From contig NZ_CP078138.1 in the NCBI RefSeq assembly GCF_019212185.1, positions 2,090,501 through 2,154,500 on the forward strand: DNA of 64,000 nucleotides. Direction: 5' to 3'. Source of the DNA: Pseudomonas fluorescens. Lineage in GTDB: Bacteria; Pseudomonadota; Gammaproteobacteria; Pseudomonadales; Pseudomonadaceae. The translations under genes were made by a program, and so were the position numbers. The notes beneath the pieces were generated by a model, which searched no databases, had not been told where the DNA came from, and worked only from the letters and a program-made list of their open reading frames with translations. Positions 47,050 through 55,857 of this stretch are shown in pieces. How positions within the stretch are numbered: position 1 is the first letter of the stretch; each line of letters begins with the position of its first letter.

Positions 47050-47403
47050 TTACCAACGCGGGCCGTAATACCCATGGGGCGGGCCGTAGTAGCCGCGCGG
47101 CGGGCCGTAGTACACCGGCGCCGGACGGTAGTAGATCGGTTGCTGCACATACACCGGTTGCGGTTGGTAGTAGACCGGTGGCGGTTGCTGGACGTACACC
47201 GGCTGCGGCTGCACATAGACCGGCTGCTGCACGTACACCGGGCGCTGCGAGTTAGCGATTACCGAACCCGCGACCACGGCACCCACTACCGCGCCGACCG
47301 CTGCCGGTGCACCCCAGCCGTAGCCACCGCCGTGGGCTTGCGCCTGGCCGGCAACAGCCAAGGCGCCGATCAACAAGGCAATTGCAGGAAGTTTAAGGCT
47401 CAT
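47050..47403 (-). CDS. Secreted Tyr/Pro/Gln repeat protein with glycine-rich N-terminus
   Basis: 117 residues. Signal peptide (LPAIALLIGALAVAGQAQAHG), a glycine-zipper-like segment (AVGAVVGAVVAGSVIA), and then repeated units of the form PVYVQQP / PVYYxPxP ending in GYYGPPHGYYG. Start has GAGGAACC before it. Such YXP-rich small secreted proteins are common and often called glycine-zipper proteins; no function is established. Tandem repeat makes it a likely length-variable locus. Confidence 0.8.
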   Translation of the reverse strand: MSLKLPAIALLIGALAVAGQAQAHGGGYGWGAPAAVGAVVGAVVAGSVIANSQRPVYVQQPVYVQPQPVYVQQPPPVYYQPQPVYVQQPIYYRPAPVYYGPPRGYYGPPHGYYGPRW

Positions 47404-47432
47404 GATGGTTCCTCACAGATCCTCCCCTGGCG

Positions 47433-47453
47433 CCCGGTCTGCAATAGACCGGG
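47433..47453 (-). promoter_or_regulatory. Hairpin in the 5' leader of the repeat-protein gene
   Basis: CCCGGTCT-GCAAT-AGACCGGG, an 8-bp perfect stem with a 5-nt loop, about 30 bases before the minus-strand start at 47403. It could stabilise or attenuate the transcript; there is no T tract. Confidence 0.4.
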
Positions 47454-47646
47454 AATGGTCGCGGGGATAACTCTCAGACAGCGTTTTTCGGTGATTTGAC
47501 AACGCGCGTGGGTAAATTTTGTGTAAGGTCTGAACCGCTGTTCAAGCCCGTCCGCTACACGCTGGCGGCGCTACAGCCATGATTGATCAAAGCCGATGGG
47601 CTGGCGATTGCCGTCCATCCGAACGTGCGCATCGAGGGAGTTCCAC

Positions 47647-48465
47647 ATGCAGATGAACCCGAACAAAGACACCCAGTTGTGCATGTCGCTATCCGGGCGT
47701 CCGGGGAATTTCGGCCTGCGCTTTCACAACCATTTGTATGAGCAATTGGGCCTGAACTTCTATTACAAGGCCTTCAGCAGCCAGGACTTGCCAGGCGCCG
47801 TGGCCGGAATACGCGCCCTGGGCATTCGCGGTTGTGGCGTGTCCATGCCGTTCAAGGAAGCCTGCATTGCCTTGGTCGACGAACTGGATGCCTCTGCGGC
47901 GGCGATTGCCTCGATCAACACCATCGTCAACACCGACGGCCATCTCAAGGCCTACAACACGGACTACATCGCCATTGAGCAACTGCTTAAAACCCACTGC
48001 GTGCCAAAGGACTCGACTTTCGCCCTGCGTGGCAGCGGTGGCATGGCCAAGGCCGTGGCCAGCGCTTTGCGCGACGGCGGCTACGCCAATGGGCTGATTA
48101 TTGCGCGCAACGAAAGTGCCGGGCGCGCCCTGGCGGATGCCCTGGGTTATCGCTGGCAGGCAGCGTTGGGGGAGGCGCGTCCGCAGATGCTGATCAACGT
48201 CACGCCGATCGGCATGACCGGCGGCAGCGAGGCCGATCAACTGGCGTTTCCTGCCGAGGTGATTGATGCCGCACAGACCGTGTTCGATGTGGTGGCGATC
48301 CCCTCGGAAACCCCGTTGATCGTCCGGGGACGGGCGGCCGGCAAGCGGGTGATCACCGGTCTTGAAGTGATCGCCATCCAGGCGCTGGAGCAGTTCGTGC
48401 TCTACACCGGCGTGCGCCCCAGCGAGGCGCAGTTCCAGCAAGCGGTGGCCTTCGCCCGCAGTTGA
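47647..48465 (+). CDS. Shikimate dehydrogenase-like protein (AroE family)
   Basis: 272 residues; ATG 47647 follows GAGGGAGTTCC. AroE fold: CGVSMPFKEAC (canonical V-x-x-PFK), SINTIVN, NTDYIA in the substrate domain; FALRGSGGMAKAVASAL and INVTPIGM in the NADP domain. The glycine-rich motif is GSGGMA rather than GAGGAA. This looks like the HI0607/SdhL branch rather than housekeeping AroE. Substrate may be shikimate, quinate or a related compound. Confidence 0.85.
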   Translation: MQMNPNKDTQLCMSLSGRPGNFGLRFHNHLYEQLGLNFYYKAFSSQDLPGAVAGIRALGIRGCGVSMPFKEACIALVDELDASAAAIASINTIVNTDGHLKAYNTDYIAIEQLLKTHCVPKDSTFALRGSGGMAKAVASALRDGGYANGLIIARNESAGRALADALGYRWQAALGEARPQMLINVTPIGMTGGSEADQLAFPAEVIDAAQTVFDVVAIPSETPLIVRGRAAGKRVITGLEVIAIQALEQFVLYTGVRPSEAQFQQAVAFARS

Positions 48466-48480
48466 CCCGCAGCCAGTGGT

Positions 48481-49128
48481 TTATTCGAGCCGGGCCAGGC
48501 GCTCTTCGAGAGCAGCGATTCGCGCTTCCAGTTCTTCGATGCGCTCCAGCGACACACCACCGCTGCTGCGTTCAACCGGGTTCTGCCGGGCGGCGAGAAT
48601 CGCTTCCATGTCCGCCGGGTCACCCAAGGTGTGCATGTAGCGGTCTTCGCGCTGGCCGGACTGGCGTGCAATCAGCATCGCCAGGCCACGGGCAATCAGG
48701 CGCTCCAGTTGGTGCACGACCTGCTCGGCGTCCTCGAAGTCATGCATGCGGCCGCTACGGGTCAACAGTTCGTTGACGGTCTGTGGGCCGCGCAGGAACA
48801 GCAGGCCGCTGAGGATGACCTGGGCCGGAACCAGTTCCAGCGCCTTGTCTAGGCGATGCTCCCAGCGGTCGGCGCGGCTGCCCATCACCAGTCGGGCAAA
48901 ACCCCGGCCTTCGAGCGCTCGCAGGCTTTGCCCGACCTGGCCCTGGCTGAGGTTCATCACCGGTTCGCGGCTGGTTTTCTGGTTGCAGGCGATGACCACG
49001 GCATTCAGGGTCAGCGGATAGGTTTCCGGGCTGGTGGCTTGCTTCTCGATCAGCGAGCCGAGGATCCGCAGTTCCGTGCTGCTCAGGCGCAGTGCGTCGT
49101 CGGTGGAGGTGTCGTGTTCGGTGCTCAT
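48481..49128 (-). CDS. YceH-family (DUF480) winged-helix protein
   Basis: 215 residues. Two winged-helix repeats ([29 protein letters not shown] in part, [24 protein letters not shown]) and a C-terminal coiled coil ([23 protein letters not shown] in part). Conserved across gamma-proteobacteria; probably a DNA-binding protein but targets are unknown. Convergent with the AroE-like gene (15 nt). Confidence 0.88.
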   Translation of the reverse strand: MSTEHDTSTDDALRLSSTELRILGSLIEKQATSPETYPLTLNAVVIACNQKTSREPVMNLSQGQVGQSLRALEGRGFARLVMGSRADRWEHRLDKALELVPAQVILSGLLFLRGPQTVNELLTRSGRMHDFEDAEQVVHQLERLIARGLAMLIARQSGQREDRYMHTLGDPADMEAILAARQNPVERSSGGVSLERIEELEARIAALEERLARLE

Positions 49129-49265
49129 CGCGCTTTCCCTATCCAGTCGAAGCCGTCTAGCCTAATCCTTGCACGGTAAAAGACAAGCCGCACGCGGCCC
49201 TCGGCAGGGCTATAATCGCGCCACGCTGTAGACCGTTCTCCCCGCACCCTCCACAAGAGACTGCC

Positions 49266-49775
49266 ATGACCATTTCCCTGTACGCCGCTTCCGTTCCCGT
49301 CTTCAAGCAAATGCTCAATGCCCTGAGCGATGTGCTGAACAAGGCCGAGGCCCACGCCACGGCAAAAAATATCGAGCCGAATGCCTTGCTGCAGGCACGC
49401 CTGTTCCCCGATATGTTCCCATTGGTCCGCCAGGTGCAGATCGCGGTGGATTTCGCCAAGGGCGTTTCGGCGCGCCTGGCTGAAGTCGAGCTGCCAAAAT
49501 ACGACGACAGCGAAGTGACCTTCGCCGATTTGCAGGCGCTGATTGCCAAGGTGTTGGCGTTCATCGACGGCATTCAGCCTGCGCAGATCGATGGCAAGGA
49601 AGGCATCGAGATCGTTACCCGTCCGGGCACGCCGAAAGAAAAACGCTTCAGTGGCCAGTCCTATCTGCTGACCTACGGCCTGCCGCAGTTCTTCTTCCAC
49701 GTCACCACCACCTACGCGATCCTGCGCCACAACGGTGTGGAAGTTGGCAAACGCGATTACATGGGCGCGTTCTAA
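49266..49775 (+). CDS. DUF1993 family protein
   Basis: 169 residues. Opens MTISLYAASVPVFKQMLNAL; helical bundle with FPLVRQVQIAVDFAKG and a C-terminal YGLPQFFFHVTTTYAILRHNG, where the His/Tyr placement resembles DinB-like metal bundles. Known only as a conserved family. A strong terminator follows directly. Confidence 0.87.
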   Translation: MTISLYAASVPVFKQMLNALSDVLNKAEAHATAKNIEPNALLQARLFPDMFPLVRQVQIAVDFAKGVSARLAEVELPKYDDSEVTFADLQALIAKVLAFIDGIQPAQIDGKEGIEIVTRPGTPKEKRFSGQSYLLTYGLPQFFFHVTTTYAILRHNGVEVGKRDYMGAF

Positions 49776-49784
49776 AGCTGCATA

Positions 49785-49822
49785 AAAAAGCCCGCCCTGG
49801 TCTGAGCCAGGGCGGGCTTTTT
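49785..49822. terminator. Bidirectional rho-independent terminator
   Basis: AAAAAGCCCGCCCTGG-TCTGAG-CCAGGGCGGGCTTTTT, a 16-bp perfect stem with A/T runs on both sides, between the convergent DUF1993 and sstT genes. Confidence 0.93.
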
Positions 49823-49836
49823 GTTGTCGGCGGTTT

Positions 49837-51069
49837 TTATGCCGCTTGCTTGTCGCGCTCTTCCTCGGCCAGGCAGGCCGCGGCGGTGAACAGCACGTCA
49901 GTGGAGGAGTTGAGGGCGGTTTCCGCCGAGTCCTGCAACACACCGATGATGAAACCGACGGCTACTACCTGCATGGCGATTTCGCTGGGAATGCCGAACA
50001 GGCTGCAGGCCAGCGGGATCAGCAGCAGCGAACCGCCGGCGACACCGGAGGCACCACACGCGCAAATCGCCGCGACCACGCTGAGCAGCACGGCGGTCGG
50101 CAGGTCCACGGCAATCCCCAGGGTGTGCACGGCGGCCAGGGTCAGCACGGTGATGGTGATCGCCGCGCCGGCCATGTTGATGGTCGCACCGAGCGGGATC
50201 GACACCGAATAGGTGTCTTCATGCAGGCCCAGGCGGCTGCTCAACTCCAGGTTGACCGGAATGTTTGCCGCCGAACTGCGGGTGAAGAACGCAGTGATCC
50301 CGCTTTCACGCAGGCAAGTCAGGACCAGCGGATACGGGTTGCGACGCAGCTTCCAGTAGACGATCGCCGGGTTCATCACCAGCGCGACGAACAGCATGCA
50401 ACCCAGCAGCACGCCCAGCAGGTGCAGGTAGCCGAGCAGTGCGCCGAAGCCGGAAGTGGCGAGGGTCGAGGCCACCAGGCCGAAAATACCCAGCGGTGCG
50501 AAGCGAATCACCACGCGCACGATCAGGGTCACGCCATTGGACAGGTCATCGAGCACGGTGCGAGTGGTTTCGCCGGCGTGGCGAATAGCGACGCCCATGC
50601 CGATGGCCCAGGCCAGGATGCCGATGAAGTTGGCGTTTATCAGTGCGCTGACCGGGTTATCGACCACGCTCAGCAGCAGGCTCTGCAGCACTTCAGTGAT
50701 GCCGCCCGGCGCGGAAACCGCGATGTCGTGCGTCGACAGCACCAGGCTCGACGGGAACAGAGTACTGGCGACGACCGCGACCACCGCCGCAGCAAAGGTG
50801 CCCAGCAGGTACAGGAACAGGATTGGGCGGATATGGGTTTCCTGGCCGTGCTTGTGGTTGGCGATCGAGGCCATGACCAATATGAACACAAGGATCGGCG
50901 CGACCGCTTTCAGGGCCGAGACAAAGACCTTTCCAATGAAGCTGGTGGACTTCGCCACTTCTGGCGCCAACAGGGCCAGGGCAATGCCGGCGATCAGGCC
51001 GATGACGATCTGGGTCACCAGGCTGGTGCGGGTGAATCGTTGCAAAAGAGTGGGCGGGGCAGCAGTCAT
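49837..51069 (-). CDS. sstT: Serine/threonine:sodium symporter
   Basis: 410 residues from ATG 51069. Dicarboxylate/amino-acid:cation symporter fold, with [30 protein letters not shown] and [19 protein letters not shown], the SstT-type variant of the family. Na+-coupled uptake of serine and threonine at the inner membrane. An upstream TTG/ATG extension (to 51126) is not membrane-like and is rejected. Confidence 0.9.
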   Translation of the reverse strand: MTAAPPTLLQRFTRTSLVTQIVIGLIAGIALALLAPEVAKSTSFIGKVFVSALKAVAPILVFILVMASIANHKHGQETHIRPILFLYLLGTFAAAVVAVVASTLFPSSLVLSTHDIAVSAPGGITEVLQSLLLSVVDNPVSALINANFIGILAWAIGMGVAIRHAGETTRTVLDDLSNGVTLIVRVVIRFAPLGIFGLVASTLATSGFGALLGYLHLLGVLLGCMLFVALVMNPAIVYWKLRRNPYPLVLTCLRESGITAFFTRSSAANIPVNLELSSRLGLHEDTYSVSIPLGATINMAGAAITITVLTLAAVHTLGIAVDLPTAVLLSVVAAICACGASGVAGGSLLLIPLACSLFGIPSEIAMQVVAVGFIIGVLQDSAETALNSSTDVLFTAAACLAEEERDKQAA

Positions 51070-51375
51070 AGCGGTATCTCTGTTTTTTTTAAGGTGTCGC
51101 GGTTCCCATGAGCCTGCCGGCAACAACGGGCAGGCTGGCAGGACAGGCGGGTAACGCGAAATCGGTCATGGCTGAACGATGTCAGCCTGGCGCGGGGGCG
51201 CGGACTTTAGCACAGCGTAGGCAATTTCCTTCAGGCCTGTGACGATTGGACGCCGGGCCAGTCGACCCGCGTTTCCCCGTGCGGGACCCATTCTGGTAAG
51301 CTGCGCCATCCTTTTTTATCTCTTCCAGTGAGCCTTCGGGCTGTCGCTGGCGTTGTCGTTTTCCCGGAGTTACCC

Positions 51376-52530
51376 ATGCTGTTGCCCATCCTGCTGTTGT
51401 CTGCCGCCGGATTTACCGTGCTGACCACGGAATTCGTGATTGTCGGCCTGCTGCCGTCGATCGCCCGCGACCTCGACGTCAGCGTTTCCCAGGCCGGGCT
51501 GCTGGTGACCCTGTTCGCCTTCACGGTCGCCGCCTTCGGCCCGTTCCTGACCGCCTTTTTTGCCCGGTTCGAGCGCCGGCGCCTGTTTATCAGCGTGCTG
51601 GTCCTGTTTGGCCTGGCCAACACCCTGGCGGCCCTGGCGCCGAACATTTGGGTCATGGCGGTGGCGCGGCTGATCCCGGCGCTTGGCCTGCCGGTGTTCT
51701 GGGCGCTGGCCAGTGAAACGGCAGTGGACATCGTCGGGCCGGACTACGCCGGGCGGGCGATCGCCAAGATCGGTTTCGGGATCGTCTGCGCCACCGTGTT
51801 TGGCATCCCGGTGGGTACCCTGATCAGCGATGCATTCGGCTGGCGCAGCGCATTCGCTATCCTGGCGGTGATTGCCCTGGCCAAGGCCTTGCTACTGTTT
51901 ATCTACCTGCCGAAAACCGACCTGCACCACCAGCAGGTGAGTTTGCGTTCACAGTTCAAGATCTTGCGCAGCCCGCTGATGCAGGGCCATGTGCTTCTAT
52001 CGATCCTGGTCTTCAGCGGCATGTTCACCGCCTACACCTACCTGGCCGATATCCTTGAGCGTCTGGCCGGATTCGACGGAACGGTCGTCGGCTGGTGCCT
52101 GATGGGTTTCGGCGCGGTTGGGCTGATCGGCAACTCGCTGGGCGGGCGCATGGTTGATCGCCATCCGCTGATCGCGTCGATGGTGTTCTGTGTCTTCATG
52201 ATCGGCGGCATGGTGGCGCTGGTGCCGAGCATTCACTCGACACTCGGGTTGGCGGCGGCCTTGGGTATCTGGGGCGTGACTCAGGCGGCGTTGTTCCTGG
52301 TCAGCCATGTGCGCTTGATGAAAGCGGCACCCCAGGCACCGGCCTTTGCCGCGTCGCTGAACATCGCCGGGGGCAACCTGGGCATTGGCCTGGGCGCGCT
52401 GGTGGGGGGGAGGGTGATCGACACTCTGGGCCTGGGCAGCCTTGGCTTCGCCGCGGCAGGTTTTATCCTGGTGTCCGTCCTGCTGGCGCTGCTGCTGATG
52501 AAAACCAAGGCGGCGCCGGTCTGCGCCTGA
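51376..52530 (+). CDS. MFS efflux transporter
   Basis: 384 residues from ATG 51376. Twelve helices with the DHA1-like FVIVGLLPSIARDLDVSVSQAG and FFARFERRRLFIS loop and a C-terminal GALVGGRVIDTLG. Similar to sugar/arabinose efflux or YdhP-like proteins. Convergent with nhaR (4 bases between stops). Substrate not assignable. Confidence 0.86.
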   Translation: MLLPILLLSAAGFTVLTTEFVIVGLLPSIARDLDVSVSQAGLLVTLFAFTVAAFGPFLTAFFARFERRRLFISVLVLFGLANTLAALAPNIWVMAVARLIPALGLPVFWALASETAVDIVGPDYAGRAIAKIGFGIVCATVFGIPVGTLISDAFGWRSAFAILAVIALAKALLLFIYLPKTDLHHQQVSLRSQFKILRSPLMQGHVLLSILVFSGMFTAYTYLADILERLAGFDGTVVGWCLMGFGAVGLIGNSLGGRMVDRHPLIASMVFCVFMIGGMVALVPSIHSTLGLAAALGIWGVTQAALFLVSHVRLMKAAPQAPAFAASLNIAGGNLGIGLGALVGGRVIDTLGLGSLGFAAAGFILVSVLLALLLMKTKAAPVCA

Positions 52531-52534
52531 TCTC

Positions 52535-53434
52535 TTAAATGTGGGTAAAGAGTTCGCGACGGGCGCCTTCGGTAATCGCCACGATGCCGGGGTGCTTGAC
52601 CTTGCGTTCCACTGAAATCGCGTAGAACGACTCCATGACAGCGTCGGTCTGGCCGATCAATTCCACGCCGTACTGGCGCCGCACTTCATCGGCGATCACG
52701 CTGGGGCCGATGAAAATCCCGCTGCCGGATTGGCCGAAGGCCTGCATCAGGGCGCTGTCATCGAATTCGCCGACGATGCGCGGCTGGATTTTCTGCTCGG
52801 CGAACCAGCGTTGCAGGCGACTGCGGACCACGGTTTCCTGACCGGGAATCAACAGTGGGGCGCCATGCAGGCAATAGGGGAAATCGCTACCGTGGCGTCG
52901 CGCAAGCTCGGCGGTGGCAAAAAAACTGATCCCGCATTCGCCGAGTTTCTGGCTGTAGCCTTTGATGTCCAAGTGCGAAGGCATCGGGCTGTCGGAGATC
53001 ACCAGGTCCAGGCGCTGGATCGCCAGGTCGGCCAGCAGCCGTTCGAGTTTGTCCTCACGACAGGTGATGCGCAGCGGTTCGCTCAAGTCCATGGTCGGCG
53101 CGATCAGCCGATAGACAATGGACTTGGGCACCACATCGGCGACTCCTACCCGAAAGACGATCTGTTGCTCATTGGGCTGGGCCCGCAGCAATGCCTCCAG
53201 TTCGCCACCCAACTGAAACATCTGCTCGGCGTAGGGCAGGGTCTGGCGGCCGGCCTCGGTGAGTTCCAGCTGCCGGCCGACGCGGCGAAATAACTCGATG
53301 CCGTAGGTTTGTTCGAGCAGGCTGATTTGGCCGCTGATGGTTTGCGGTGTCAGGTTCAGTTGCTCACAGGCGCGCACGATGCTGCCGGTCTTGGCCACAA
53401 CCCAGAAATAGTGCAGTTGTCGATAGTTGAGCAT
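52535..53434 (-). CDS. nhaR: NhaR-type LysR regulator
   Basis: 299 residues. LysR helix-turn-helix (MLNYRQLHYFWVVAKTGSIVRACEQL) with the NhaR-type spacing, and effector domain features GVADVVPKSIVYRL and GIFIGPSVI. In E. coli NhaR answers Na+ and Li+ and controls nhaA. No nhaA is adjacent here, and the neighbour is an MFS gene, so its target here may differ. Confidence 0.87.
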   Translation of the reverse strand: MLNYRQLHYFWVVAKTGSIVRACEQLNLTPQTISGQISLLEQTYGIELFRRVGRQLELTEAGRQTLPYAEQMFQLGGELEALLRAQPNEQQIVFRVGVADVVPKSIVYRLIAPTMDLSEPLRITCREDKLERLLADLAIQRLDLVISDSPMPSHLDIKGYSQKLGECGISFFATAELARRHGSDFPYCLHGAPLLIPGQETVVRSRLQRWFAEQKIQPRIVGEFDDSALMQAFGQSGSGIFIGPSVIADEVRRQYGVELIGQTDAVMESFYAISVERKVKHPGIVAITEGARRELFTHI

Positions 53435-53445
53435 GGCGTTCGTCT

Positions 53446-53484
53446 ATTCGTAAAAACCGAAGTATAACCGCTGAAAATACGAAT
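53446..53484. promoter_or_regulatory. Inverted repeat ATTCGTA...TACGAAT before nhaR
   Basis: Two perfect complementary heptamers, 32 bp apart between starts (three helical turns), immediately upstream of the nhaR start. Fits a site bound by a LysR tetramer, possibly NhaR itself. Confidence 0.45.
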
Positions 53485-53537
53485 TTTCCTGAAGTGTTGG
53501 TCTGCTTAGAATGTTTCGCTATGTGTGACGGAGTAAA

Positions 53538-53629
53538 CCTGTGGGAGCGGGCTTGCCCGGGATGAATGCGCTACAAATTTCAAGTAGTGCACGTCATCGT
53601 TCTTCGCGGGCAAGGCCGCTCCCATAAAG
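53538..53629. repeat. REPIN (two inverted REP sequences)
   Basis: CCTGTGGGAGCGGGCTTGCC at the left, TTCGCGGGCAAGGCCGCTCCC at the right, about 37 bases apart. The variant differs from the other REPs (GCGGGCTTGCCCG core). Confidence 0.88.
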
Positions 53630-53665
53630 CCATCGCTAACTGATCTCCGATCTGACGAGGAAAGT

Positions 53666-53917
53666 ATGAATTCATTTAAATCCCTGGCCGGCGCATCCTT
53701 GCTGGCTATCTCCGCTCTGTTGCTGACCGGCTGCGACCAGGCAGAAAAGAGCGCCCAGCAGTTAATGGGTAAAGCCGCCGAATCCGCCAAGCAGGCGATT
53801 GACGATACTCACAAAGCCGCGGAGCAGGCCTTGAGCGACGCCACCGGCAACATCATCGGCAAAAAAGAAAGCGACGCTGATGACGAGAAAGCAGACAGTT
53901 CTTCGCAAGAAATCTAA
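53666..53917 (+). CDS. Small lipoprotein of unknown function
   Basis: 83 residues. Signal peptide with lipobox LLTGC (lipidated Cys23), followed by a charged, alanine/lysine-rich helix (AEKSAQQLMGKAAESAKQAI...) like a coiled coil, with no hydrophobic membrane segment after the lipid anchor. The Asp/Ser residues beyond the Cys (DQ) suggest inner-membrane retention. 28 bases before the TerC gene. Confidence 0.78.
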   Translation: MNSFKSLAGASLLAISALLLTGCDQAEKSAQQLMGKAAESAKQAIDDTHKAAEQALSDATGNIIGKKESDADDEKADSSSQEI

Positions 53918-53945
53918 TCGCCCAACACCGAGTCAGGACTGACCC

Positions 53946-54695
53946 ATGGATTACCTGTTACAGCTTGCTGCAAGCCCCACCGCCTGGGTCGCCCTGGCGA
54001 CCTTGATCGTCATGGAAATCGTGCTGGGTATCGATAACCTGATCTTTATTTCGATCCTCACCAACAAACTGCCTGAACAGCACCGTGCCAAAGCACGGCG
54101 GATCGGCATCAGCATGGCGCTAATATTGCGTTTGGGCCTGCTGAGCACCATCGCCTTTATCGTGCAACTGACGGCGCCGGTGTTTGAAGTGTTCGGTCAC
54201 GCGTTCTCGTGGAAGGACATGATCCTGATCGCCGGTGGTCTGTTCCTGTTGTGGAAGGCCACGACCGAAATTCACCACAGCATGGACCCGTCGCCCGAGG
54301 ATCCGACCTCGAAAACCTCGACCGTTACCCTGGGCTTTGCCGCCGCTATCGGGCAGATCCTGATGCTCGACCTGGTGTTCTCCATCGACAGCATCATTAC
54401 AGCTGTGGGCATGACCGAGCACTTGCCGATCATGATCATCGCGGTGCTCGTGTCGGTGCTGGTGATGTTGTTGGCGGCTGAACCCTTGGCCAAGTTCATC
54501 AATGACAACCCGACCGTGGTGATGCTGGCCCTGGGCTTCCTGATCATGATCGGCATGACGTTGATTGCCGAAGGTTTCGGTGCTCACGTGCCTAAAGGCT
54601 ACGTCTATGCGGCCATGGCCTTCTCGGCAGCGATCGAAGTGTTGAACATGCTGTCGCGTCGGGCCCGGCAGAAGCGGGCGCTTGAACAGGCCTAA
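53946..54695 (+). CDS. TerC-family integral membrane protein
   Basis: 249 residues with about seven membrane helices. The family Asp motifs VLGIDNLIF and [11 protein letters not shown] are intact. TerC proteins have been linked to metal/manganese export and tellurite resistance; no ter operon is present here. Members without a CBS domain, as this, are often called YgdQ/YoaE-like. A strong hairpin terminator follows. Confidence 0.88.
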   Translation: MDYLLQLAASPTAWVALATLIVMEIVLGIDNLIFISILTNKLPEQHRAKARRIGISMALILRLGLLSTIAFIVQLTAPVFEVFGHAFSWKDMILIAGGLFLLWKATTEIHHSMDPSPEDPTSKTSTVTLGFAAAIGQILMLDLVFSIDSIITAVGMTEHLPIMIIAVLVSVLVMLLAAEPLAKFINDNPTVVMLALGFLIMIGMTLIAEGFGAHVPKGYVYAAMAFSAAIEVLNMLSRRARQKRALEQA

Positions 54696-54716
54696 TCACT
54701 GAAGGGGGCAAACAGG

Positions 54717-54753
54717 ACGGTCGTCTGCATCGAAAGGTGCAGGCGACCGTTTT
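54717..54753 (+). terminator. Rho-independent terminator after the TerC gene
   Basis: ACGGTCGTCTGCA-TCGAAAGG-TGCAGGCGACCGT, a 13-bp stem with one G-T pair, followed by TTTG. Confidence 0.8.
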
Positions 54754-54762
54754 GCGTTGGGG

Positions 54763-54933
54763 CTAATGAACCGAAGCGTGGGGTGGGGCAGGCTCTTCGC
54801 TGGCGGCCGGAGGCTCGGGCGTGCGGTACGCCGGATGGTGCCGCCGGGTGATACGCATCACTCCCCACAGCATCGCCGCGGCAACGGCTAGCCATCCCGC
54901 TATCAGCATCACGATAATCGTCGTCAGGCTCAT
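54763..54933 (-). CDS. Small membrane protein (56 residues)
   Basis: 56 residues from ATG 54933, with GAGGAGG about 5-8 nt upstream. One membrane helix (IIVMLIAGWLAVAAAMLWGVM) and a Pro/Glu-rich tail (PEPPAASEEPAPP). The strong ribosome-binding site makes it a real gene. No family name known to me. Confidence 0.7.
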   Translation of the reverse strand: MSLTTIIVMLIAGWLAVAAAMLWGVMRITRRHHPAYRTPEPPAASEEPAPPHASVH

Positions 54934-55143
54934 TAATGCCTCCTCTTTGCCCTGTGTCGGGCACACACTTCTCGCAGGTCTCAGTCTAGCTGCTGGACGG
55001 TGACAGACTATTGACCAATAGTCGTGAGTCACCAATGAGTTTGCTCTATCAGCGTCAGACAACTGCCGTTTCAGGCTATAGCGCTGCTATCATCCTGCCC
55101 AAGCCGGGACGCTGAACGCCTGGAACCTGGACAAGTGAGTGAT

Positions 55144-55818
55144 ATGTTGCCGCTACTTCCTCGATTTCGCTTTGCCCTGCTGGCTGCGGCCTGCGCCCTG
55201 AGCCTGGCCGGCTGTGCCGGCAGCGTACAACCTGAAATCAAGCGCCTGCCCGAGCGTGTCGAGCTCAGCGGCAGGTTCTACCGTGGGGACGCCTATCAGG
55301 GTGGACCGCAAACCCTGGCCAGCGTTCTATCGCAACAGGGGGTGGTGATCACCCCGGGATTGCTGGAAAAGCCGTTGCACTTGCCGGGCGCCGAAGCGCA
55401 GTTGCAGCAGAACATGCAGCAACTGGCGCGCGAGTACGGGATGGTGGTCTATCCGCTGGACAGTACTCTGCCAGCATTGCTGACTCAGGTGGCGGCAGGC
55501 TATCCGGTGTGGCTGCGTTACAGCGACGGCTCGGCCTTTTGGAAGACGCCACGCTACGCGCTGTTGGCCGGTTACAATCGACAGAAGCAGACCGTGCTGC
55601 TGCGTTCGGGCCTGGAAAAACGCGTGCTGATGAACTTTAAATCGTTCGAGTCGGCCTTTCTCGACGCGGGAGGCTGGGCGGTGCTGGTGCAGGCGCCTGA
55701 TCAGATACCGGCCAAGGTCGATCGTCAGCGCTGGTTGAATGCCGCCAGCGAACTCAACCGCGCTGGACAGGAGCGGGCGGCCAACCGGGCAGTTCAGGCA
55801 TTGAATAGCCAGCCATGA
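55144..55818 (+). CDS. C39-peptidase-like lipoprotein lacking catalytic residues
   Basis: 224 residues from ATG 55144. Lipobox LAGC (Cys24). The body follows the double-glycine (C39) peptidase template: where C39 enzymes have CGP the protein has QGGP (53-55), and where they have the catalytic His in HY..(T)GYD it has RYALLAGYN (Arg138). Both catalytic positions are therefore lost while the surrounding fold text survives. Probably a membrane-anchored, non-proteolytic peptide-binding protein. A hairpin terminator follows. Confidence 0.75.
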   Translation: MLPLLPRFRFALLAAACALSLAGCAGSVQPEIKRLPERVELSGRFYRGDAYQGGPQTLASVLSQQGVVITPGLLEKPLHLPGAEAQLQQNMQQLAREYGMVVYPLDSTLPALLTQVAAGYPVWLRYSDGSAFWKTPRYALLAGYNRQKQTVLLRSGLEKRVLMNFKSFESAFLDAGGWAVLVQAPDQIPAKVDRQRWLNAASELNRAGQERAANRAVQALNSQP

Positions 55819-55844
55819 AGAACGGCGCCCTCGGGCGCCGTTCT
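55819..55844. terminator. Hairpin terminator between convergent genes
   Basis: AGAACGGCGCCC-TC-GGGCGCCGTTCT, an almost loopless 12-bp stem followed by CGTT; it sits between the C39-like gene and pbpG. Confidence 0.6.
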
Positions 55845-55857
55845 CGTTACTGCAGGA

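Noticed and set aside
16701..53629. Repeated GTGGGAGCGAGC-type sequences as a possible CRISPR array
   Set aside because: They are scattered inverted pairs in intergenic gaps with no regular spacers or cas genes; they are REPINs.
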